Positions 33,379 to 40,865 of a stretch of 64,000 nt of DNA are shown here, piece after piece; the first letter of the stretch is position 1; every line of letters begins with the position of its first letter. The translations under genes and the position numbers were made by a program. This stretch comes from Ramlibacter pallidus (GTDB taxonomy: Bacteria; Pseudomonadota; Gammaproteobacteria; Burkholderiales; Burkholderiaceae_C): contig NZ_JADDIV010000004.1 of NCBI RefSeq assembly GCF_015070875.1, positions 496,001 through 560,000 on the forward strand, written 5' to 3'. The notes below the pieces were generated by a model that did no database searches, had not been told where the DNA came from, and saw nothing but the letters and a program-made list of their open reading frames with translations.

Positions 33379-33795
33379 ATGAACCGCTTCGCCAAACCCC
33401 TCCTGGTCGCCGTCGCCGCCTTCGGCGCGCTGGCCGCCACGTCCGCGGCGCAAGCCCGCTCGGACATCCACGTGTCGATCGGCGTGCAGCCGCCGGTGCG
33501 CTACGTGCAGCCGGCCCCCGTGTACGTTCAGCCGCAGCCGGTGTACGTGCAGCCGAGGCCTGTCTACGTGCAGCCGCAGCCGGTGTACCACGGCCATGGC
33601 CATGGCTACGGCCGGGGTCGCGGTGGCCCGTGGGGCGACGGGGATCGCGACGGCGTGCCGAACCTGTACGACCGCGACTCGCGCTTCTACGACCACGACG
33701 CCGCCCGCCACGCGCGCCGCGCGCATCGCGACGCGGACCGCGACGGCGTGCCGAACCGCTACGACAACGCCCCGCACAACCCCTACTACCGCTAA
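33379..33795 (+). CDS. Secreted PXPV-repeat protein with calcium-loop motifs
   Basis: A 138-residue exported protein. Signal peptide cleaves near AQA-RS (about residue 27). Residues 43-70 are four VQPxPVY repeats of the PXPV type. A His/Gly/Arg-rich stretch follows, then two thrombospondin-3-like loops, DGDRDGVPN (87-95) and DADRDGVPN (118-126), which normally bind Ca2+. Function of PXPV proteins is unknown. AAGGAG ribosome site. Confidence 0.82.
   Translation: MNRFAKPLLVAVAAFGALAATSAAQARSDIHVSIGVQPPVRYVQPAPVYVQPQPVYVQPRPVYVQPQPVYHGHGHGYGRGRGGPWGDGDRDGVPNLYDRDSRFYDHDAARHARRAHRDADRDGVPNRYDNAPHNPYYR
33505..33588 (+). repeat. Four 21-base tandem repeats encoding VQPxPVY
   Basis: Four in-frame 21-base units inside the PXPV-repeat gene, varying mainly at the fourth codon (Ala, Gln, Arg, Gln). 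The variation is conservative, so the copies are an old duplication kept at protein level, not a recent slippage product. Confidence 0.8.
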
Positions 33796-33846
33796 GCTCG
33801 CGGGAGCGGGCGCCGCCGGGGTCGCGGCGCCCCGTCCTCCCCACGC

Positions 33847-34683
33847 ATGGTCATCGACCTCATCGACGGCACGTACGAGCTGTTCCGCCACTTCCACGGG
33901 CTGCGGCGCTTCACCAAGGGCGAAGACCGTCCGTACGGCGCCGTCGCCGGCGTGCTGAACGGCGTGCTGCAGATGGTGGAGGGCGGCGCCACCCACCTCG
34001 GCGTGGCGACCGACCACGTGATCGAGTCCTTCCGCAACGCTTTGTGGGCCGGCTACAAGACCGGCGCCGGCATCGAGCCCGCCTTGCGGGCGCAGTTCCA
34101 CCCGCTCGAGGAAGGCCTGGCGCTCATGGGCGTGGCCGTGTGGCCGATGACCGAGCTGGAGGCCGACGACGCGCTCGCCTCGGCGGCGCACCTGGCGGAC
34201 CGCGACGCGCGGGTCGAGAAGGTGCTGGTCTGGACGCCGGACAAGGACCTGGCGCAGTGCGTGCGCGGCGACCGCGTGCTGCAGGTGGACCGAAAAGGCA
34301 AGAAGATCCGCGCCGAGAGCGACATCCGCGCGAAGTTCGGCGTGGTGCCGGCACTGATCCCGGACTTCCTCGCGCTGGTCGGCGACGCGGCGGACGGTTA
34401 TCCGGGCATCGAAGGGATCGGGCGCGTCGGCGCGGCGCGGCTCCTGAACCAGCACGGGCCGATCGAGGCTTTTCCGCCCCAGGTGCTGGCCGGACGGCGC
34501 GAGGAGGCCCTGTTGTTCAAGACGCTGGCCACGCTGCGCACCGACGCCAGCCTGTTCCAGGACGTGGAGGAGCTGCGCTGGCGCGGGCCGAAGCGCGGCT
34601 TCCGGCCGTGGGCCGAGTCCATCGGCGCTCCCGGGCTGGCGGAACGCTGCCTGAAGGCGCAGTCGAAGCTGGAAGGCGCCTGA
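33847..34683 (+). CDS. 5'-3' exonuclease / flap-endonuclease-like protein
   Basis: A 278-residue protein homologous to the 5'-nuclease domain of DNA polymerase I: metal-binding acids in MVIDLIDGTYELFRH, TELEADDALASAA and VWTPDKDLAQCV, and the helix-3-turn-helix LVGDAADGYPGIEGIGRVGA that holds duplex DNA. No polymerase domain. Could process flaps, primers or repair intermediates, like the stand-alone ExoIX/Xni group. No clear ribosome site. Confidence 0.88.
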   Translation: MVIDLIDGTYELFRHFHGLRRFTKGEDRPYGAVAGVLNGVLQMVEGGATHLGVATDHVIESFRNALWAGYKTGAGIEPALRAQFHPLEEGLALMGVAVWPMTELEADDALASAAHLADRDARVEKVLVWTPDKDLAQCVRGDRVLQVDRKGKKIRAESDIRAKFGVVPALIPDFLALVGDAADGYPGIEGIGRVGAARLLNQHGPIEAFPPQVLAGRREEALLFKTLATLRTDASLFQDVEELRWRGPKRGFRPWAESIGAPGLAERCLKAQSKLEGA

Positions 34684-34696
34684 GGAAGAACCCGGC

Positions 34697-35257
34697 CTAG
34701 GGCTTGGCCGCGCCTTCGGGCAGCTTGCAGTTCTTCTGCAGGAAAAGGCCGACCAGGTGGTCGTTGCGGGCCTGGGCGTGGGCCAGCTGCTCCTGCACCT
34801 GGGCCACGCGCTGGTAGGACGCCGTCATCTTGGCCGTGCCGTCCTGCATCGCGGACATCTGCGACGACATGGCGGCTTGCGCGGCCATGCCGCTGATCAG
34901 GCTGCCGCCGGGGATCATGCCGAGCAGGCCGGATGCCATCGGCATGGCCATGCTGCCGGAGGCGCGCGACATCATCGCCTGCTGCGCCTGGTTGGCTTCC
35001 GCCTGGGCGACATCGGACGCGGCGCGGTGCCGGACCATCGCTTCCTCCAGGCTGCGCGACTCCGCATGGATCTGCTCGCAGGTGAGCGAGCCGTCGGTGA
35101 TCTTGCGCACGCCCGCGGGCGGCGCCATGGGTGCCATCGGCATGGCGGGCAGGGGCAGGTCCGCGTCGTCGGCCCCCATGGCGGGCATCACCTGCGCATG
35201 GGCGGGAACGAGGAGGGCGGCGGCAAGGAGCGCCCCGGCGGCAAAGCGGTACTTCAT
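34697..35257 (-). CDS. Exported Met/Ala-rich protein of unknown function
   Basis: A 186-residue protein with a signal peptide (LLAAALLVPAHAQ) and a low-complexity Met/Pro segment (residues about 22-50). The region TDGSLTCEQIHAESRSLEEA leads into a hydrophobic, Gly/Met-rich middle (GLLGMIPGGSLISGMAAQ) and a helical C-terminus (YQRVAQVQEQLAHAQARND). Two Cys could form a disulfide. No named family recognised. AGGAGCG site. Confidence 0.7.
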   Translation of the reverse strand: MKYRFAAGALLAAALLVPAHAQVMPAMGADDADLPLPAMPMAPMAPPAGVRKITDGSLTCEQIHAESRSLEEAMVRHRAASDVAQAEANQAQQAMMSRASGSMAMPMASGLLGMIPGGSLISGMAAQAAMSSQMSAMQDGTAKMTASYQRVAQVQEQLAHAQARNDHLVGLFLQKNCKLPEGAAKP

Positions 35258-35361
35258 GGCATCTCGCGGTGGGACGAAGCGGCCGAGTATCGGCCGGGGT
35301 GGGAAGGGGCCCAATGAACGATTTCACGGAAGCGCTCCGGCCGGCCGGGCGCCGGCGGGGA

Positions 35362-35397
35362 CGTGACTGCGGTCACAAATGCGGCCGCCGGCGCGTC
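35362..35397 (+). promoter_or_regulatory. CRP-like palindrome overlapping an ECF41-type promoter before the AhpD-like gene
   Basis: CGTGA-N6-TCACA (35362-35377) fits the CRP/FNR half-site pattern. In the same place GGTCACA-N16-CGTC (35371-35397) matches the published ECF41 promoter motif TGTCACA-N16-CGTC in all but the first base. The expected transcript would start near 35404 and leave a leader of about 48 bases. Confidence 0.5.
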
Positions 35398-35451
35398 TAA
35401 GGGGGACGGACGCGCGGTCCGGCGCCTTTTCCCGTTTCCAAAGGAGATCCC

Positions 35452-35910
35452 ATGAACCCCCGCATCGACTTCCATGCCGCCGCTCCCAAGGCCGCGCGTG
35501 CCCTTGGCCAGCTTTCCCACGCCGCCGGCAGTGCGCTGGACAAGCGCCTGAAGGAACTGGTGAACCTGCGCATCAGCCAGATCAACGGCTGCGCCTTCTG
35601 CATCGACATGCACTGGGCCGACCTGCTCCAGCAGGGCGTGGACGCGCGGCACGTGAACGCCGTGGCCGGCTGGCGCGAGGCGCACCGCTTCTTCGACGCC
35701 CGCGACCGCGCCGCGTTCGCCTGGGCCGAAGCCGTCAATGCCGTGCCGCATCGCACGCCCACGGACGCCGAGTTCGAGGCGGTGAAGCAGCACTTCAGCG
35801 AGGCGGAGATCGCCGACCTGAGCTTCAGCGTGGTCGCGATCCGCGGCTGGAACATGCTCAATGCGAGCTTCCACATGCCCGTGCCCGAGACACCCTACGT
35901 GGCAGGCTAG
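35452..35910 (+). CDS. AhpD-like carboxymuconolactone decarboxylase family protein
   Basis: A 152-residue helical protein with the peroxidase CxxC pair Cys47/Cys50 and His54 (NGCAFCIDMHWADL), followed by RFFDARDRAAFAWAEAVNAV. AhpD-like CMD proteins reduce peroxides or act as redox partners. This protein class is the classic target ('COE' gene) of ECF41 sigma factors, and an ECF41-like promoter lies upstream; the sigma gene itself is 3.9 kb further on. AAGGAGAT site. Convergent with the LysR gene, 4-base overlap. Confidence 0.92.
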   Translation: MNPRIDFHAAAPKAARALGQLSHAAGSALDKRLKELVNLRISQINGCAFCIDMHWADLLQQGVDARHVNAVAGWREAHRFFDARDRAAFAWAEAVNAVPHRTPTDAEFEAVKQHFSEAEIADLSFSVVAIRGWNMLNASFHMPVPETPYVAG

Positions 35911-36887
35911 CCCGGCGCGACGAGCTCCCGCGCCGCCGCCTTGACGCACTCCCGCAGCACGGCCAGCTGCGGCAGGGCCCGGGCGTGCCGGCGCGTGACG
36001 ATCGCGTAGGGCGGTGGCGAGATGCGCAGCGGCGACTCGACGACCGCGAGGCGCCGGCGCCAGGCGGGCCGCGCGAGCTCCGTGCGCGGCGCCACGGTGA
36101 GCAGCCCCGCGGACGCGGCGATGCCCATCATGTTCAGGATGCCGCGGCACTCCACTGCCGGCACCAGGGGCGGGCGCCCGAGGTCGAACACCGCGGTGTC
36201 GACGAGGGTGCGGATGTGCGAGCTGGCATGCGGCAGGACCCATGGTCCCGCGAGCACGGCATCGAGCGTCGCGCGCGGCCTGCCCTGCAGCGCATGGCCC
36301 TTGCCGGCCACGACGGACATCGGCTCCACGCCGAGGAAGTCCGCCTCCAGGTCCACCGCGCGGGCCAGCAGGGCACGGTCGGCGCTCCCGAGCAGGGCGT
36401 CGAGCCGCCCCGCGGCGAGTTCGTCGACCAGGGTGTCCAGCGTGCCCTCGCGCACGTCGACCACCGTGCCGGGCAGCTGTTCCCGCAGCGCCGCCAGCAG
36501 CTGCGGGAGCAGGGCGCTGATCAGGTAGGGCGAGGCGCCCAGCCGCAGCCGCCCGCCGCCGGACGCGGCGCGCACGGCGGCGTCGCGCGCCTGGCCCATC
36601 TCCTCGATCGCGACCCGGGCGCGCGCGACCACGCCGTGCGCCGCCGGCGTCAGGGTGGCGCCCGTGCGAGCGCGCTTGACCAGCCGCACGCCGAAGGCAT
36701 GTTCCAGGTCGTCGACCAGCACCACCGCCGCCGGCTGCGCGATGCCCAGTTCGACGGCCGCGCGGCGCAGCGACCCGAGCCGTTCAAGGGCGTCGAGCAG
36801 CTGCAGGTGGCGCAGCCGCAGGCGGCCGAACGCGGCCGGCAGGGATGGCGGCGTGCCGGGGGCGGACGCGGTTCGGGAGGCGGGCAA
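35907..36887 (-). CDS. LysR-family transcriptional regulator
   Basis: A 326-residue LysR regulator: HTH around 25-75 (LRHLQLLDALERLGSLRRAA, GIAQPAAVVLVDDLEHAFGV) and a periplasmic-binding-like effector domain. The TTG start has a good AGGAAAG 7 bases upstream. It is divergent from the lactonase/TctC/amidohydrolase operon with a perfect palindrome between them, so it most likely controls that operon and itself. Confidence 0.92.
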   Translation of the reverse strand: MPASRTASAPGTPPSLPAAFGRLRLRHLQLLDALERLGSLRRAAVELGIAQPAAVVLVDDLEHAFGVRLVKRARTGATLTPAAHGVVARARVAIEEMGQARDAAVRAASGGGRLRLGASPYLISALLPQLLAALREQLPGTVVDVREGTLDTLVDELAAGRLDALLGSADRALLARAVDLEADFLGVEPMSVVAGKGHALQGRPRATLDAVLAGPWVLPHASSHIRTLVDTAVFDLGRPPLVPAVECRGILNMMGIAASAGLLTVAPRTELARPAWRRRLAVVESPLRISPPPYAIVTRRHARALPQLAVLRECVKAAARELVAPG

Positions 36888-36902
36888 GCGGGCTTTCCTG
36901 GG

Positions 36903-36921
36903 TGAAACGGAATCCGTTTCA
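36903..36921. promoter_or_regulatory. Perfect 19-base palindrome between LysR and lactonase genes
   Basis: TGAAACGGA-A-TCCGTTTCA, two perfect 9-base arms around one base, 16 bases from the LysR start and 77 from the lactonase start. AT-rich for this genome. A strong candidate operator for the LysR protein or another dimeric regulator of the divergent unit. Confidence 0.6.
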
Positions 36922-36997
36922 GCTGCACCGGATTCTATGGCTACCCTGATCGCCCCCGGCCTCCTAGACTGGCCCGTCCGACCACAGGAACTGCCGC

Positions 36998-37804
36998 ATG
37001 AAGACTGCCCAGGCCAACGGAGCCCGGATCGCCTACCGCATCGATGGACCGGAGGGTGCGCCGGCCGTGATGCTGTCCAACAGCCTGATGTCCACCCACG
37101 CGATGTGGGACCCGCAGGTCGCCGCCCTGACGGAACGCTTCCGCGTGCTGCGCTACGACACGCGCGGCCACGGCCGGTCCGAGGTGACGCCGGGCCCGTA
37201 CACCATCGAACTGCTCGCGGACGACGCGGCCGCGCTGGTCGAGGCGACCGGCCTGGGCGCCGTGCATTTCGTCGGCCTGTCCATGGGCGGCATGATCGGC
37301 CAGCAGCTGGCGGTGCGGCATCCGCGCCGCGTGCTGTCCCTGTCCTTGTGCGACACGGCCAGCGAGATGCCGCCGCGGTCGATGTGGGAGGGGCGCTTCG
37401 AGACCGCCCGCAGGCAGGGCATCGCCGGGCTGGTGGACAGCACCATCCAGCGCTGGTTCGTGCCGTCCTTCATCGCGCGGGAGCCGGACGCGATCGCGTG
37501 GGTGCGCAGCATGATCCTGGAGACCACGCCCGAGGGCTACATCGCCTGCGCCAGCGCGGTGCGCGACATGTCGCAGACGCACATCCTGCGGCAGATCCGC
37601 GTGCCGACGCAGGTGATCGTGGGCCGCGACGACCCGGCCTGCACGCTGGCGGCCTCGCAGCTGCTGCACGCCGAGATCGCCGGATCCACGCTGCACGTCA
37701 TCGACGATGCGGCGCACCTGTCGAACATCGAGAAGCCGGAGCAGTTCACCCGGCTGCTGCTGGACTTCCTCACCGCGCAGGCCGCCGCCGCCCCGCCACG
37801 CTGA
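36998..37804 (+). CDS. 3-oxoadipate enol-lactonase-like alpha/beta hydrolase
   Basis: A 268-residue hydrolase close to PcaD in size and motifs: YDTRGHGRSEVTPGPYTIE, nucleophile Ser95 in GLSMGGMIG, VRDMSQTHILRQIRVPT and the His in DDAAHLSNIEKPEQF. It would open an enol-lactone. There are no other beta-ketoadipate genes next to it, so the true lactone may differ. First gene of a three-gene rightward operon with TctC and an amidohydrolase. Confidence 0.85.
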   Translation: MKTAQANGARIAYRIDGPEGAPAVMLSNSLMSTHAMWDPQVAALTERFRVLRYDTRGHGRSEVTPGPYTIELLADDAAALVEATGLGAVHFVGLSMGGMIGQQLAVRHPRRVLSLSLCDTASEMPPRSMWEGRFETARRQGIAGLVDSTIQRWFVPSFIAREPDAIAWVRSMILETTPEGYIACASAVRDMSQTHILRQIRVPTQVIVGRDDPACTLAASQLLHAEIAGSTLHVIDDAAHLSNIEKPEQFTRLLLDFLTAQAAAAPPR

Positions 37805-37850
37805 GCCTCCGGCCGGTCCGCACGCACGAAACACAAGCAAGGAGACAAAC

Positions 37851-38828
37851 ATGGAACGTCGAAGCTGGGTGCTGCGGGTGGCGGCGCTGGCGGCCTTTGC
37901 CGCACTTTCCGCCGGCCCCGCGGCCGCGCAGGCCTGGCCCACCAAGCCCGTGAAGCTGGTGGTGCCGCTCACGCCCGGCTCGGGTGCGGACATCGTCGCC
38001 CGCATCCTGGGGCGCAAGCTGCAGGACCTGTGGGGCCAGCCCGTGGTGGTGGACAACAAGCCGGGCGCGGGCGGCCAGATCGGCACCCGCGAGGTGGTGC
38101 GGGCAGACCCCGACGGCCACACGCTGCTGGTGCAGAGCGCCTCGCACGCGGCCAACGTCGCCATGTACAAGTCGCTGCCGTACGACCCGCTGAAGGACCT
38201 GGTGGACGTGGCGCTGCTCGCCAAGACGCCCTACGTCATGGTCGCGTCGGCGACCGGACCGTACAAGTCGGTCAAGGAGGTGGTGGAGCGCGCGAAGGTC
38301 CGCCAACCCGGCGTCTTCTTCGCCTCGGCCGGCGTCGGCACCTCGACCCACCTGACGGCGGAACTGTTCGCCGACAAGGCCGGCGTGCAGATGACGCACG
38401 TGCCCTTCAAGGGCTCGCCGGACGCGATCAACGACGTCGCCGGCGGCAACAGCGCGTTCTACATGGCGCCGCTGCCCACGGTGGCGGGCATGCTGAAGGA
38501 CGGGCGGCTGGTGCCGATCGGGGTCACCTCGGGCAAGCGCGTCGCCAGCCTGCCGCAGGTGCCGACGATCGCCGAGTCCGGGTATCCCGGCTTCGAGGCG
38601 GAACTCTGGGTCGGCCTCTGGGCACCGGCGGGCGTGCCGCCGGCCGTGCTGGAGAAGCTGGCCGCCGACGTGGCGAAGGCGCTGCAGTCGCCCGAGGTCG
38701 TCGAGCAGTTCGCCAAGGGCGGCAACGAGCCCGGCACGCTGGGCCCTGCCGCCTTCGCGAAGTTCGTGCGCAGCGAGGTGGAGACCAACCGCTCGCTGGT
38801 GCGCAAGGCCAACATCCCGGTGCAGTGA
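37851..38828 (+). CDS. TctC/Bug-family periplasmic carboxylate-binding protein
   Basis: A 325-residue binding protein with signal peptide (LAAFAALSAGPAAAQA) and Bug signatures WPTKPVKLVVPLTPGSGAD, VVVDNKPGAGGQIG, DPDGHTLLVQS and VPFKGSPDAINDVAGG. Probably captures an aromatic or dicarboxylic acid that the neighbouring lactonase and amidohydrolase degrade. No tctA/tctB near. AAGGAG site. Confidence 0.92.
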   Translation: MERRSWVLRVAALAAFAALSAGPAAAQAWPTKPVKLVVPLTPGSGADIVARILGRKLQDLWGQPVVVDNKPGAGGQIGTREVVRADPDGHTLLVQSASHAANVAMYKSLPYDPLKDLVDVALLAKTPYVMVASATGPYKSVKEVVERAKVRQPGVFFASAGVGTSTHLTAELFADKAGVQMTHVPFKGSPDAINDVAGGNSAFYMAPLPTVAGMLKDGRLVPIGVTSGKRVASLPQVPTIAESGYPGFEAELWVGLWAPAGVPPAVLEKLAADVAKALQSPEVVEQFAKGGNEPGTLGPAAFAKFVRSEVETNRSLVRKANIPVQ

Positions 38829-39721
38829 GCCGCCACGACGCGCTGGCGCCGCCCTGCGCACCGCCCGACTTCGCCGTGCGCCCGCCGCGCCTGTCCCTGC
38901 CGCCGCTCTCCTGCGACTGCCATGCGCACGTGATCGGGCCCGCGCGGCAGTACCCCTTCATTCCCGAGCGGGTCTACACGCCGCCCGACTGCCTGCCCGA
39001 CGACTACGAGCGCATGCGCGCGGTGCTGGGACTGCAGCGGGCCGTGCTGGTCCAGCCCAGCGTCTACGGCAGCGACAACCGGCTGCTGCTCGATGCGCTG
39101 GCGCAGGATCCGGTCCACATGCGCGGGGTCGCCGTGTTGCCGGCCGACGTGGCCGATGGAGACCTGGAGCGCCTGCACGCCGCCGGCGTGCGCGGCCTGC
39201 GCGTGAACCTGGTCGACCGGCACGATGCCGGCGGTCCCTTGCCGATGGACCGGCTGGCGCGGCTCGCCCGCCGCATCTCGCCCCTGGGCTGGCACCTCGA
39301 ACTGCTGGTCCACGCCGACCAGCATGCCGGCGAACTGCCGCGGCTGGCGGACCTCGGCGTGCCCGTGGTGCTGGGCCACTTCGGCTACCTGGCGATCGGC
39401 GCCGGGCCGGAGCATGCCGGTTTCCAGGCCTTGCTGCGCCTGCTGGCGGGGGGCAGCGTGTGGGTCAAGCTGACCGGCCCCTACCGGCTCACCCGCCAGC
39501 CCCTGCCGTACCCCGACTGCGATGCCCTGGCGCAGGCCCTGCGCGAGACCGCGCCGCAGCGCCTGCTGTGGGGCTCGGACTGGCCGCACGTGATGCTGAA
39601 GGGGCGCATGCCCAACGACGCCGACCTGGTCGACCTGCTGGAGCGCTGGCTGCCCGGCGCGGACCTGCGGGAGCAGGTGCTGGTGCGCAACCCGCAGGCG
39701 CTCTACGGCTTCGGCGACTGA
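38825..39721 (+). CDS. Amidohydrolase related to 2-pyrone-4,6-dicarboxylate hydrolase
   Basis: A 298-residue TIM-barrel hydrolase: CDCHAHVIGPARQYPF, RAVLVQPSVYGSDN, VVLGHFGYLA and LLWGSDWPHVML carry the metal-binding His and Asp residues. This layout recalls LigI, which opens the PDC lactone in the protocatechuate 4,5-cleavage pathway. LigA/LigB homologues lie 10 kb away. GTG start overlaps the TctC stop (GTGA). Confidence 0.85.
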   Translation: MSRHDALAPPCAPPDFAVRPPRLSLPPLSCDCHAHVIGPARQYPFIPERVYTPPDCLPDDYERMRAVLGLQRAVLVQPSVYGSDNRLLLDALAQDPVHMRGVAVLPADVADGDLERLHAAGVRGLRVNLVDRHDAGGPLPMDRLARLARRISPLGWHLELLVHADQHAGELPRLADLGVPVVLGHFGYLAIGAGPEHAGFQALLRLLAGGSVWVKLTGPYRLTRQPLPYPDCDALAQALRETAPQRLLWGSDWPHVMLKGRMPNDADLVDLLERWLPGADLREQVLVRNPQALYGFGD

Positions 39722-39742
39722 GGCGGATGGGTCCGCCGGCCC

Positions 39743-39769
39743 TGTCACGGAACGGAGGGCACGTCCGTC
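39743..39769 (+). promoter_or_regulatory. ECF41-type promoter before the sigma factor gene
   Basis: TGTCACG-N16-CGTC matches the known ECF41 consensus TGTCACA-N16-CGTC except for the last -35 base, with exact spacing. It is 19 bases upstream of the sigma gene start, as expected for an autoregulated ECF41 factor. Confidence 0.65.
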
Positions 39770-39770
39770 T

Positions 39771-39787
39771 GGGAGTCATAGACTCCC
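39771..39787 (+). promoter_or_regulatory. Perfect palindrome touching the sigma factor start codon
   Basis: GGGAGTC-ATA-GACTCCC, two perfect 7-base arms, one base before the ATG. The predicted transcription start falls inside it, so it may be an operator rather than an RNA hairpin. No ribosome site is present. Confidence 0.5.
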
Positions 39788-39788
39788 G

Positions 39789-40679
39789 ATGCGCCGCATG
39801 ACTTCGTCCACCGCTCCCACACCTTCCGCCACCTTCCAGGCCCTGCGCCCACGCCTGTTCGGCATCGCCTACCGCATGCTCGGGGTGCGCGCGGATGCCG
39901 AGGACGTGCTGCAGGACGCCTGGCTGCGCTGGCGCGACGCCGACCATGGCGCCTTGCAGTCGGCGGAGGCCTGGCTGGTCACGGTGGTCACGCGCCTGGC
40001 CATCGACCGCCTGCGCGCGCTGCGCGCCGAACGCGAGGCCTACGTCGGCAACTGGCTGCCCGAGCCGCTGGTCGAAGCGGACGAACGCACGCCCGAGTCG
40101 CTGGCCGAGCTCGCCAGCGACGTCTCGGTGGCCTTCCTGCACGTGCTGGAGCGGCTGGCGCCCGAGGAGCGCGCCGCCTTCCTGCTGCGGCAGGTGTTCG
40201 ACTACGACTACGACGAGATCGCCGGCATGCTGGGCAAGCGCGGGACAGCCGTGCGGCAGATGGTGCACCGGGCGGCCGAGCGCGTGCGGCAGGAGCGGCC
40301 GCGGTTCGAGGTGCCGCCCGAGATCCATCGCGACCTGCTGCAGAAGTTCATGCTGGCGGCCCGGAGCGGCGAGCGGGCCGCGATCCGGGCGCTGCTGGCC
40401 GACGACGTGCTCACCATCGGCGATGGCGGAGGCAAGGTGCCTTCGGTGGCCGGCGGACTGCGCGGCGGCGAGCGCGTCACCAACCTGTACTGGGCGCACG
40501 CGCTGCGGCTGGGCTCCCGGCTGCAGTACCGGATCGCGACCATCAACGGCGAGCCCGGGCTGCTGCGCTTCATCGACGGCCGGCTGGAGTCGGCCAATGC
40601 GGTCGTCACCGATGGCTCCCGCATCGTGGCGATCTACGCGGTGCGCAACCCGGACAAGCTGGAGAACGTGCGGGCCTGA
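39789..40679 (+). CDS. ECF41-family RNA polymerase sigma factor (SigJ-like)
   Basis: A 296-residue sigma factor with sigma-2 (FGIAYRMLGVRADAEDVLQD) and sigma-4 (LAPEERAAFLLRQVFDYDYD, TAVRQMVHRAAERVRQ) domains plus a C-terminal SnoaL-like domain that replaces an anti-sigma factor. The ECF41 hallmarks are all present: WLPEPL (89-94) in the linker, DGGGK (212-216) and NPDKL (287-291) near the C-terminus. The usual partner gene is not adjacent; an AhpD-like gene 3.9 kb upstream has a matching promoter. An ATG 9 bases downstream is an alternative start. Confidence 0.93.
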   Translation: MRRMTSSTAPTPSATFQALRPRLFGIAYRMLGVRADAEDVLQDAWLRWRDADHGALQSAEAWLVTVVTRLAIDRLRALRAEREAYVGNWLPEPLVEADERTPESLAELASDVSVAFLHVLERLAPEERAAFLLRQVFDYDYDEIAGMLGKRGTAVRQMVHRAAERVRQERPRFEVPPEIHRDLLQKFMLAARSGERAAIRALLADDVLTIGDGGGKVPSVAGGLRGGERVTNLYWAHALRLGSRLQYRIATINGEPGLLRFIDGRLESANAVVTDGSRIVAIYAVRNPDKLENVRA

Positions 40680-40748
40680 TCCCGTCGCGACGGCGACAGC
40701 CGCGCGGCGCGAAGGAATTCACGCCCGCGGGCTCCGCGTGCGGCGGCA

Positions 40749-40764
40749 CGTGACTGGAGTCACT
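40749..40764 (+). promoter_or_regulatory. CRP-like palindrome before the patatin gene
   Basis: CGTGA-N6-TCACT, with inner palindrome GTGAC-TGGA-GTCAC. It is almost the same as the site at 35362 (GTGAC-TGCG-GTCAC). Likely bound by a CRP/FNR-type protein and placed to control the patatin gene. Confidence 0.45.
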
Positions 40765-40802
40765 CCGGCGCGGCATGGCCGCAGGGAATACTCCCGGGCT
40801 TG

Positions 40803-40831
40803 GCGGCGATCTGCGGATCGCCGCAGTTTTT
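40803..40831 (+). terminator. Intrinsic terminator in the leader of the patatin gene
   Basis: GCGGCGATC-TGCG-GATCGCCGC, perfect 9-base arms, then AG and TTTTT. It is 124 bases after the sigma gene stop and only 35 bases before the patatin ATG. It could simply end sigma-gene transcripts, but no room is left for a promoter after it, so it may be an attenuator for patatin expression. Confidence 0.65.
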
Positions 40832-40865
40832 CCCCCTGATCCCCGCAGTCCCACGAGAGGAATCC

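Noticed and set aside
33505-33588. CRISPR-like or minisatellite array
   Set aside because: The 21-base units have no spacers and lie in frame inside a secreted protein; they are coding repeats.
35407-35430. Possible terminator or attenuator before the AhpD-like gene (CGGAC-GCGCG-GTCCG then TTTT)
   Set aside because: The stem has only 5 pairs and five bases separate it from the T-run, so it is much weaker than the one before the patatin gene.
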